NCBI GenBank assembly: GCA_903824495.1
Contig: CAIJXB010000035.1
Location: 62,001 to 126,000, forward strand
DNA length: 64,000 nucleotides
DNA from: an uncultured Chlamydiae bacterium
Lineage (GTDB): Bacteria; Chlamydiota; Chlamydiia; Chlamydiales; Rhabdochlamydiaceae
Direction of reading: 5' to 3'
Position 1 is the first letter of the stretch. Every line of letters begins with the position of its first letter. The translations under genes and the position numbers were made by a program. Below, piece after piece: positions 27,469-34,760 of the stretch. The notes under the pieces are model-generated. The model saw only the letters and a list, made by a program, of their open reading frames with translations, was not told the DNA's origin and did no database searches.

Positions 27469-29556
27469 CTACTTCACAAGCTGAATACCAACAGAGACTC
27501 TGTCGTCATTGGTTGTATGCATGTAAGAGCCCTTGAACTTCCAGTGGCTTGCTAAGAGGGTAAAAAGATCTATTTTATAGCTGTTATAGGAAGGCTCGAA
27601 AAGACGTCCCCATCCATGGTGAGAAGAAAAGTGGAAGCTCCAAGTGGGAGAAAGTCTTATTCTAATCTGGCTTAAAAAGGTGTTTCTTTTATCAGAGAGG
27701 GGAGAATCTTCCATTTCAGGAATCGATCTTGCCATATCGAGGATAAAACTCTCATGATCCGCTTTTCTCCAGTCGTAGCGGCTTCTGTGTCTAAACTCTA
27801 ATGCCCAAGCAGCGTGAGCATTGACTGTGACATCGGTGCGAAGGTTTGCAAAGTCTAGCAAACCCTCTTCAAAGTTCCAGCACGTCTCTGCTGTTAGAAG
27901 ATAAGAAGGCTGACTCCAAGTAGCAAAGAGATACCCTTTAGGACATGTTTTTTTAAACATCTTGTCATTGAAAAAGGCGTAAGTGTGGAGATCCAAATTA
28001 AAAGCGGGAGAAAAGAACGGAGAGTTTTTTAGAAAGAACTTGTTGCAAAGCCCCATCTTCAAGCTGTTGATTTCGTTAAGGCCATCTTCAATCGTAAAGA
28101 TATAGTGATTGCGCAGCTTCGATCTTGGATGTGTAAGACCAAAATAATCTACATAAGGCTCTACTATGTGCTTGAATGTGGAGTAGTGGCGATAAAAAGG
28201 GATTTCTGCTTTTCCTCCATAGGTAATCACGCCTTGTCCTACAGAGTCTTTAAAGGGGTTGTTGTTGTAGAAAATACCGATGACACCTACTGTTGGAGTG
28301 ACATGAAGAGGACCTGCTACAAAAGGGCGATAGAGACGGTTTCTGGTTTCAAGGCGCGCAGCGTGAGTTTCATGTAAAATGCCATGATACGACTCGTTTA
28401 AGTCGTGGGCATATACGTAGTCCAAATATCCTGCGCTCACAAAGTTTTCTGATAAGATACCAGAAGATCCAATTGACATCGGACGGATGCCACCTTTTGC
28501 AAGAGGAAGCTTTTGGTTGATGCTTTCAAAGGTGTTAAGTCTTGGCTCTACTCTAAACGATCCGAAGGCGATATCTTCTCGATGCTCTAAAAGAAACTGC
28601 GTTCTTTTTTGCGTATCGATCTCAAAGTCACCACTTGGAAAATCGCTGATCATTTTTAGATCGTGGTATTTGTCATAAGTGGCATGAGTGGTTGTTTTTC
28701 CATCTTTACTGTCATGATGAAAAAGACCTTGTAATCTGTATCGTTTAAAGCCGTGCTCATCAGGCACTTCTTTATCATAGGCTCCGTAGGTCCTTGTCAC
28801 AAATGTTGTTCTTTCATCTTTAGAAAAGTATTCCGATTCAACAGCCCCTCCGGGGCCTTTTGTGATACGGTAGTCTAAACGCAAAAATAGCCCTAAATCT
28901 TCCCAAGAAAAGACACGATATCTCATGCTGATGCGAGGTCCGATTCCTCGGTCCCATACAACTTTATAACGAAGAGGTGGACTTGCTATGTTTTTTAAGT
29001 TCGCTTTAAAAGAGGGGAGCCAAAATACAGGCACCTCGAAAAATTTGAATTGGACTTTAGAGGTGCTTAATTGAGAGTTGTCAGAGAGTTTGACAGAAGC
29101 TGCAGAGACTTCCCAAAACGGTTTTGTGTTTTCACAAGACGTAACAAAGGCGCCATAGATTGCGTAGTTGCCATTTCCTTCTAGATCGATTTTGTCGCCA
29201 CCTACAAACCAAATTCCCTCAGAAGTACGTCCGTCCCAAAGAGTTCCCGTTTTCTTAATAAAATCATACTGGAGTCTGGAGCCGACGAAGATTTTTCCTC
29301 CGTATTCAAAAAGAAGATCCCCTTCAGCTGTAAGGGACATTACTTTCTCGCCCTCTTCTGTTTTGTTGGTGTATTTGATCTTTTTTGCTTGAATGCGGAT
29401 CTCTTCAGAGGTGACCACACCGCCTTGGTCTGTTTGTAGTACACCGTCTTCAAAGCTCGGTTCTTTGAGACGTACTTCGATATTTCCGGAGAAGTCGGAT
29501 GCAAGAAGGCAAGAGGAAAAGCATAAGCAGCAAAGAAATTTAGAAAAGCTACGCAT
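27469..29556 (-). CDS. lptD: LPS-assembly protein LptD-like outer-membrane protein
   Basis: 695 residues. A signal peptide (FSKFLCCLCFSSCLLAS) precedes an N-terminal OstA-type jellyroll (residues ~25–190) with repeating strands such as IRIQAKKIKYTNKT and SLTAEGDLLFEYGGKIFVGS. The remainder is a beta-barrel with VWDRGIGPRISMRYRVFSWE and many aromatic strands. LptD places LPS in the outer leaflet with LptE. Family identity rests on the domain layout and the chlamydial gene order; sequence divergence is high. Confidence 0.72.
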   Translation of the reverse strand: MRSFSKFLCCLCFSSCLLASDFSGNIEVRLKEPSFEDGVLQTDQGGVVTSEEIRIQAKKIKYTNKTEEGEKVMSLTAEGDLLFEYGGKIFVGSRLQYDFIKKTGTLWDGRTSEGIWFVGGDKIDLEGNGNYAIYGAFVTSCENTKPFWEVSAASVKLSDNSQLSTSKVQFKFFEVPVFWLPSFKANLKNIASPPLRYKVVWDRGIGPRISMRYRVFSWEDLGLFLRLDYRITKGPGGAVESEYFSKDERTTFVTRTYGAYDKEVPDEHGFKRYRLQGLFHHDSKDGKTTTHATYDKYHDLKMISDFPSGDFEIDTQKRTQFLLEHREDIAFGSFRVEPRLNTFESINQKLPLAKGGIRPMSIGSSGILSENFVSAGYLDYVYAHDLNESYHGILHETHAARLETRNRLYRPFVAGPLHVTPTVGVIGIFYNNNPFKDSVGQGVITYGGKAEIPFYRHYSTFKHIVEPYVDYFGLTHPRSKLRNHYIFTIEDGLNEINSLKMGLCNKFFLKNSPFFSPAFNLDLHTYAFFNDKMFKKTCPKGYLFATWSQPSYLLTAETCWNFEEGLLDFANLRTDVTVNAHAAWALEFRHRSRYDWRKADHESFILDMARSIPEMEDSPLSDKRNTFLSQIRIRLSPTWSFHFSSHHGWGRLFEPSYNSYKIDLFTLLASHWKFKGSYMHTTNDDRVSVGIQLVK

Positions 29557-29613
29557 GAGATCCTATAGTACTATTACTATTAGGAATAGAATATAGAAGG
29601 CAAAGAAATTTGG

Positions 29614-31296
29614 CTAGAGAAGAGTATGGAGTAAGATTCCAGCCAGGACTGGACGGTTTTCAACGTTGCCAAGTTCAATCGCTTCTAAAAGGAAATCAAT
29701 CGCTTCTTCATCTTGCTCACGAGACAGAGTCTCGTAGGAGTGGATGAGAAGCGAAGAGCTTTCTTCAGGAGTGAGAGTATGAGGATTTTCTACAATTCTC
29801 ACATTCCAAGGAAGTGAAGATCTGAACCTGATGAGCTGATGGGATCTTGAATCTTTCACAAAGTCTTTGATGATCTCTTTATAAGGTCCAGGCTCTCCTA
29901 AACGGAGCAACGCAAGATTGCAATAGGTTCTAATTAAAGGGGCGCCTGCTGTAACAGAGTATTTTTTCAAAAGGTCTACAGCAGCAGGGGATCTTTGCGT
30001 TTCAAGCAAAGACACAATCCTTGGAACAAGTTCAGTTTCTCTTGCAGCAAGCAGTTTATGGCTCAACGTTAAAAAATCAGATTCAGGAAGCTCTAAGCTT
30101 GCTGTAATGATGAGCTCTTTCACAGCAACTGTTAACGCTCTGATATCATAAAAAGAATCTTCTGTTTTTTGTGAAGAGGAGGAAATCACTTTCCAAGCCC
30201 TCATGGAATTTCCAGTCGAAGAGTGGGGTTGGAAGCCAAGGTCTCGAGAGTCCCTAATTAAAAACTCTAATAAAACAGGAACGCTGCGTGGATCTTTTCT
30301 CTGTAAAAGAGCAAAGGCAGCATTGAACCGTATTTGTATGTTGCTGTGAGCAAGTAGTGGAACCAGCACTTCTTCTTGTCCCGGGATTTCTCCTAGTAGA
30401 GAAATAGCAAAGACGTTTTCATTTTGAGCTTCAAGTGCGATTTTAGCAGCGGCTCTATCATCCCCTAAAAGAAAAAGAGAGTGAAGGGCTGCAAGCTTTA
30501 CCATTGATGAGGAGTTGTTTGTAAGACGTTTAAGTTTTTTGATGGATTTCATGTCTTTCAAATACCCTAAGGCTGTTGCGCACGCTTCTTGCTCTGCGCT
30601 ATTTAAGTGTGTTGCAGCAGCTCGAATAGGAGGTAAAAGATCATCTCTTCCATGTTGCGCGGCGCTTAAAATCGCAGCGATCCTTGTAGGATGAAAAGAA
30701 TCATCCATCAAATGGCGTAAAATGTGGATTGCTTCAGATGTTCCAATGATTGCAAAGAACTCTGGGAAAAAAGAGCGCAGCTGTGGAGGTATGCGGTACA
30801 TTAACGACTCGATCTGGCCTGTAGCGCTTTTTGATTTTCTCATGGATAGAATGAAAGCGGCTTCGAGTCTTGTAAAAAGAAAATCAGAAGACATAGCTTT
30901 ATTGAGGAGTGTGTCTGCATAGTCTTCTTGCATTCTTCCGAGGTATTGAATAGCTGCAAGCTGCAGCTGAATATCAGAGCTTGCAAGAGCGCTGCTTAAA
31001 AGATTCGGAGGGGCACTGAGGCCTCCAATAGAATAACCAAAAAGGCCTAAGATTTGCTTTTCAGGATTGGTGCTTTTGGCGCTTTGCTCTAAAATGACAG
31101 AGGCGATTTGCTGCAATACTTCAAAATCGTGTCTTCCAAGTTGTTTTTTATAAGTGCGGTATAAAGAAAGTGCTTCTTTAGAGTCTCTTGCTTGGGCCAA
31201 GTAGATGATCTGCTGCTTGCTAGGAAGAGGGGATTCTTCTTGAGCAGATAGGCTACTTAGCGATAGTAAAAAGATTAAAGGAAGGATTTTTTTCAC
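29614..31296 (-). CDS. Secreted HEAT-repeat protein
   Basis: 560 residues with a signal peptide (MKKILPLIFLLSLSSLSAQ). From residue ~100 the protein is a chain of ~35-residue helical HEAT-type repeats, e.g. DIQLQLAAIQYLGRMQE, DFLFTRLEAAFILSMR, SMVKLAALHSLFLLGDDRAA, NIQIRFNAAFALLQRKD. HEAT solenoids bind proteins; the partner is unknown. It lies 57 bases before the LptD-like gene on the same strand, a conserved pairing in chlamydiae, so an outer-membrane or LPS-assembly link is plausible but inferred. Confidence 0.8.
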   Translation of the reverse strand: MKKILPLIFLLSLSSLSAQEESPLPSKQQIIYLAQARDSKEALSLYRTYKKQLGRHDFEVLQQIASVILEQSAKSTNPEKQILGLFGYSIGGLSAPPNLLSSALASSDIQLQLAAIQYLGRMQEDYADTLLNKAMSSDFLFTRLEAAFILSMRKSKSATGQIESLMYRIPPQLRSFFPEFFAIIGTSEAIHILRHLMDDSFHPTRIAAILSAAQHGRDDLLPPIRAAATHLNSAEQEACATALGYLKDMKSIKKLKRLTNNSSSMVKLAALHSLFLLGDDRAAAKIALEAQNENVFAISLLGEIPGQEEVLVPLLAHSNIQIRFNAAFALLQRKDPRSVPVLLEFLIRDSRDLGFQPHSSTGNSMRAWKVISSSSQKTEDSFYDIRALTVAVKELIITASLELPESDFLTLSHKLLAARETELVPRIVSLLETQRSPAAVDLLKKYSVTAGAPLIRTYCNLALLRLGEPGPYKEIIKDFVKDSRSHQLIRFRSSLPWNVRIVENPHTLTPEESSSLLIHSYETLSREQDEEAIDFLLEAIELGNVENRPVLAGILLHTLL

Positions 31297-31312
31297 TTAA
31301 AGTAACTCTATA

Positions 31313-31900
31313 TTATAATATTTTCATGTGCTTCCAAAGATCCACTCCGACGCTCAAGAGCAGCTCTTTCAAAGAGTTTAAAGGAAGCCCCATAACATTG
31401 TAGTAGCATCCATCTATTTTTTTCACAACCAAAGATCCACTTTGCTGGATCGCATAGCTTCCTGCTTTGTCTAAAAAGTTGACATGTTTTAAGTAGAGCT
31501 CGATTTGATCCAAGGTAAGCTCATGAAATAGAATTTTCGTTTCCTCACACTTAGTTTCTACCTTCCCCTTATGAAAAAGAGAAAGTGAGGTAAAGACAGA
31601 GTGCCATTTTCCAGATAGCGTTTTTAGGAAGCAAACCGCTTCTTCTTGATTTTTAGGTTTATTATAGATCACACCTTCGCAAAAAACAGTCGTATCGGCT
31701 GTTAGAATCACTTTATCCGGATGATCTATAGCAAGGGTTTCTGCTTTTTTTCTCGATAAGGTTTTTACATAATCCGCAGGGTCGCCTGTAAATGGAACAC
31801 TGTCTTCATCAAAAGAAGAGGCTATTTGCTGGAAAGGAACTGAAAAAAAGCGAAGAATTTCTCCTCTTCGAGGGGATCCCGATCCAAGAATGATTTCCAT
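31313..31900 (-). CDS. maf: Maf-family nucleotide pyrophosphatase
   Basis: 195 residues from ATG 31900. ILGSGSPRRGEIL, FDEDSVPFTGDP, VILTADTTVF with the catalytic Asp, SGKWHSVFTSLSLF, and DKAGSYAIQQSG near the end are Maf motifs. Maf proteins hydrolyse modified NTPs. In-frame upstream codons to 31930 lack a start context. It is 16 bases before the HEAT gene. Confidence 0.93.
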   Translation of the reverse strand: MEIILGSGSPRRGEILRFFSVPFQQIASSFDEDSVPFTGDPADYVKTLSRKKAETLAIDHPDKVILTADTTVFCEGVIYNKPKNQEEAVCFLKTLSGKWHSVFTSLSLFHKGKVETKCEETKILFHELTLDQIELYLKHVNFLDKAGSYAIQQSGSLVVKKIDGCYYNVMGLPLNSLKELLLSVGVDLWKHMKIL

Positions 31901-31930
31901 AATAAGTAGATTCCTCAAGTTTTTTCGCAA

Positions 31931-32203
31931 AGTATGGAGTTCCCCCCTATTTTCATCAAGAGGCTTCCTTTTTCAAAATTTCTCTTATAGCTCCCTGGGT
32001 GACATTAAATTTTTTGAATATTTCTCCTTAAGCTCCAGGGGTATTTGTTACATAAACAATCGTTTGTTTTAATGTTAAATTTTAATTAGCGTGCAATTGT
32101 TTTTGTTTGTTATCTATTGTTGAATTTTCATTCTATTTAATGCATATTTATCATTAAGTTAATTAAATTAGTTGTTTACAACGAAAAATATAGGTGATGT
32201 TTT
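31931..32203. other. AT-rich intergenic region with an imperfect tandem repeat
   Basis: 273 bases without a credible gene. Two similar ~29-base stretches occur at about 31971–31999 and 32013–32041 (shared TATTTCTC...AGCTCC.GGG pattern). The right part is very AT-rich and probably carries the promoter of the next gene; TTGAAT with CATATT 17 bases on is a weak candidate. Confidence 0.5.
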
Positions 32204-32674
32204 ATGATTGTTTATGAATCAGAAGGGAAGTTCTTAGGTGAACCCTACATCGTAAATGGGCTAAGACAAAGAAAGGGCGATAAAGTAAAACATGCGGCTC
32301 TAGAGAGAATTGGTAGCAATGACTCTTTGGAGTCTATTGAGTACGATGAATTCGATCGTAAAATCACGACAGAAAGCAGTGTTTATTCAAAAGCCTATAG
32401 AGTATTCGCTGTCTTTTTCACCTCTTGCAAAGACGCTGTTTTTGGGAGACCAAGGCCAAGTATTAGGGATTGGGATTACGCTTTTGAAGTAGATGAGAAA
32501 GACAAGTACGTTCCTGGAAAATTTCAACCTGTTAGAGCTCAATATAACTATGACTGTGAATTTGACATGAGAGCAGCAGAGCCAACATGTTACGAAAGGA
32601 TCTCAAGGTATGTATATTCGGTCTATGAATGGATGGTTTGGCGTTTCTACGACTTCTTCGGAATAGATGACTAA
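32204..32674 (+). CDS. Hypothetical protein, putative effector with two aromatic hydrophobic helices
   Basis: 156 residues; AGGTGATG precedes the ATG. No domain is recognised. Two amphipathic, aromatic-rich segments are visible: YRVFAVFFTSCKDAVFG (~65–81) and YVYSVYEWMVWRFYDFFG near the end. The rest is charged. No signal peptide. It is followed by a hairpin terminator nearly identical in sequence to the one after the next gene, suggesting the two genes share an origin or are a transferred pair. Confidence 0.6.
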   Translation: MIVYESEGKFLGEPYIVNGLRQRKGDKVKHAALERIGSNDSLESIEYDEFDRKITTESSVYSKAYRVFAVFFTSCKDAVFGRPRPSIRDWDYAFEVDEKDKYVPGKFQPVRAQYNYDCEFDMRAAEPTCYERISRYVYSVYEWMVWRFYDFFGIDD

Positions 32675-32703
32675 GCTATAACTTTTAACATCAGGTAGTG
32701 TAG

Positions 32704-32733
32704 CCGTAGGAAAAATTCTCCTGCGGTTTTTTG
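32704..32733 (+). terminator. Intrinsic terminator after the 32204 gene
   Basis: CCGTAGGA pairs with TCCTGCGG (one G-T wobble) around a short loop, followed by TTTTTT. Confidence 0.75.
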
Positions 32734-32856
32734 TCTTTAGCTCTTCAAATAATTTTTACTTTCTCCTTGATCTTTACCTGCTCTTTAAGATATCTTAGAA
32801 ATTTCTTTAATGCAAAGCGTTCGATTATTAACAGAAAAACTAGAGGAGTAGTTTAT

Positions 32857-33303
32857 ATGTCAACAAAATCAATTAATGGTGGAGAGTTCACAATCCCCGC
32901 CTCAGTAGGATCTTCTACGACAGGAGGTCTTAGTCCAACAGAGGGCAAAACAAAGGTAGTCGCTACTAGTGCGTTCAAGGAGTCTAACGGTTCAGGTGGG
33001 ACATTCCCCCTTTCGAATCGAGTAAATCCAAATCCCGTGGGAAGAACATGGCCTCAATTCTGGCAGGTTCTTGGAAGTAAGGTTACTTTTGGTTGGATTC
33101 CACCTCCAATGCCTAGAGTTTCTTCTGTAGTGATTGAGTCAGTAAGTGATATCCCAGAATCGGTAGGTCCTACGGTTATAGAGAGAGAAAGAGTCCCTAG
33201 CGACCCACCTCCACCATCAACAGGTATTTCCAGAGCTTTAGATGCTATCTGGTCGGTTTTTACAGCGATTTATAACATGCTGTTTGGAGCAAGAAGCGCA
33301 TAA
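32857..33303 (+). CDS. Hypothetical protein, putative effector with C-terminal hydrophobic helix
   Basis: 148 residues from ATG 32857, which has GAGGAG 8 bases upstream; an in-frame extension to 32731 is unlikely because it would start inside the previous terminator. The N-terminal ~50 residues are Ser/Thr/Gly-rich and low complexity, the middle is Pro-rich (DPPPPSTG), and the end is the helix ISRALDAIWSVFTAIYNMLF, then GARSA. No known domain. A Ser/Thr-rich disordered N-terminus fits a type III secretion signal, but this is inference. Confidence 0.6.
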   Translation: MSTKSINGGEFTIPASVGSSTTGGLSPTEGKTKVVATSAFKESNGSGGTFPLSNRVNPNPVGRTWPQFWQVLGSKVTFGWIPPPMPRVSSVVIESVSDIPESVGPTVIERERVPSDPPPPSTGISRALDAIWSVFTAIYNMLFGARSA

Positions 33304-33323
33304 GCGGTTCTAAATATCATAAA

Positions 33324-33352
33324 GGCCGTAGGGATCTCCTGCGGCTTTTCTT
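33324..33352 (+). terminator. Intrinsic terminator after the 32857 gene
   Basis: GCCGTAGG pairs with CCTGCGGC around a 5-base loop, followed by TTTTCTTT. It is closely similar to the terminator at 32704. Confidence 0.75.
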
Positions 33353-33364
33353 TAATGAGAAATT

Positions 33365-34276
33365 CTATTCAGATGACTTGATTTCGATCAGCTCTTCTTC
33401 AAGCTGTTTGAGATAAACTAAGAGTTCCGGAGATCTTGTTCTAAGCCACTTTTTCATGTGAGAGGTGGATTGGTAGATCTGCGTGAGTGGCACCTTGGAA
33501 CTTGAGAGTTTTAAGTCTTGAGGTGTTAAAATGCGGCCTACGTCGATTTGGATCGGTTTAAGATCTAAACAGCCGAGGTTTTTTTCAAGCGTTGTGGGAT
33601 TGACGATTCCTTTTTCAATCAAGTCGAAGTAGAATTCAACAAAGTTTTTTAAAAGCAGTTTTGCTTTATCTGTTTCCTTACTGCTGAGTAAGTTTGCCAG
33701 GGTTGGATAGAGAAGGTCTGTCTTTTTCTGGATCAAAAAGCTTGTAGAATCTAAATCGATCTGATGTAAAACCCCGATCTTATCATAGATTGTGAGCTTT
33801 TTTTGTAGATTGTTTGTTGCGGCGAGGTGGAGGTATTCAAGCTTTGTTTCTTCAGGCAACAAGGAAAAAGAGTTGAGGTAGCTTCGAAATTCCAAGTCGC
33901 GGGCCTGCTGATAAGAAGAAGACTTGGGATTGATTAAGAGGAGGTTTACGAAGGGGATTTTTGCGAGCCCAATATGAAAGATCTTACCGAAGAAAGACAC
34001 TTCCATGAAAGGGGGTAGTGGCTTGAACAGCTTAAGAACATGATCTCCATCTTCAGAAATAAAGACATAAGACTGTTTGCCTTTAGCAAGATACGTGTAT
34101 TTTTGGTTGAGTAGGGAGCTGAGGTTGTTTGGGACTTCTGGGGAAGCCCACTCTGAGTCCATTTCGGCAGGAGGGATCAGAAAGTAGGTGGAAAAGTCAT
34201 CCGTTAGGGTTTTACAAATAAAATTCACGGAGAAAAAAGAGAGGACACAAAGGAGTATTTTAGAAGACTTTTTCAT
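33365..34276 (-). CDS. Kinase-fold-like protein with N-terminal hydrophobic segment, probably degenerate (paralogue 1)
   Basis: 303 residues from ATG 34276. A short basic N-terminus and one hydrophobic segment (ILLCVLSFFSVNFI) precede the body. It aligns by eye with the two proteins at 42473 and 43361: YLAKGKQSYVFISEDGDHVL followed by KLFK (candidate kinase beta-3 Lys82), FLIQKK, and a C-terminal LEKNLG followed by IQIDVGR (Asn and Asp of a kinase-like catalytic and metal site). The catalytic-loop Asp of the other two is not present here, so this copy may be a pseudokinase. Homology to known kinase families is inferred from motif order only. It stands alone, away from the GT gene. Confidence 0.55.
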   Translation of the reverse strand: MKKSSKILLCVLSFFSVNFICKTLTDDFSTYFLIPPAEMDSEWASPEVPNNLSSLLNQKYTYLAKGKQSYVFISEDGDHVLKLFKPLPPFMEVSFFGKIFHIGLAKIPFVNLLLINPKSSSYQQARDLEFRSYLNSFSLLPEETKLEYLHLAATNNLQKKLTIYDKIGVLHQIDLDSTSFLIQKKTDLLYPTLANLLSSKETDKAKLLLKNFVEFYFDLIEKGIVNPTTLEKNLGCLDLKPIQIDVGRILTPQDLKLSSSKVPLTQIYQSTSHMKKWLRTRSPELLVYLKQLEEELIEIKSSE

Positions 34277-34410
34277 AGCAACTACCAGCAATATTAGAAG
34301 AAGGGTACTTTAAGATAAATTAAGTCTCAAGCCTATTTTTCTTGAGGAAATTAATTTTTTTTCTTACAGTCCGATCAAGGGCCTTACTATATGGTTTTGA
34401 AGGAGTTTTT

Positions 34411-34758
34411 ATGCAAGCACCTCGAGAAAAAAGTGGATCTCCCAATCCTCACGATTTAAGTCTTCATAAGCAGATCAAAGACACCTCTGATCTTTTAAAA
34501 CCAGAGCTTCTTCGACTCTATAAGTGTCCCACGGAAAAAAATGGCAACATTTCTTTATATGCTTCTTTCGTTGCTGAAATCAAAGCAATCAAAAAAGAAG
34601 TGACCAATCACGACGCCCTTTGCGCGTTTCAAAACATCTTAAGCCACATGCAAAAAGCAATCGAGATGACTCAGAAAAATGGAGTCAATCAAGAGATCTT
34701 GTGGCATTTACAAGAAGTCATGGCTCTTTTGTTCAAAGTCCAAAACTTGCCGAGCTAA
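34411..34758 (+). CDS. Hypothetical helical protein upstream of GH63
   Basis: 115 residues from ATG 34411, which has GAAGGAG 5 bases upstream; the longer in-frame reading from 34342 lacks a site. It is helical and charged with no recognised domain. The stop is 2 bases before the GH63 start, so the two are translationally coupled; a role tied to that enzyme is possible. Confidence 0.6.
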   Translation: MQAPREKSGSPNPHDLSLHKQIKDTSDLLKPELLRLYKCPTEKNGNISLYASFVAEIKAIKKEVTNHDALCAFQNILSHMQKAIEMTQKNGVNQEILWHLQEVMALLFKVQNLPS

Positions 34759-34760
34759 AG

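Noticed and set aside
31890..32072. 60-residue plus-strand frame overlapping the maf start
   Set aside because: No ribosome-binding site, overlaps maf, composition typical of AT-rich noncoding DNA.
32731..32856. N-terminal extension of the 32857 gene
   Set aside because: It would begin inside the previous terminator, while ATG 32857 has a strong GAGGAG site.
34620..34760. N-terminal extension of the GH63 gene
   Set aside because: It overlaps the upstream coupled gene in another frame, and family similarity begins after ATG 34761.
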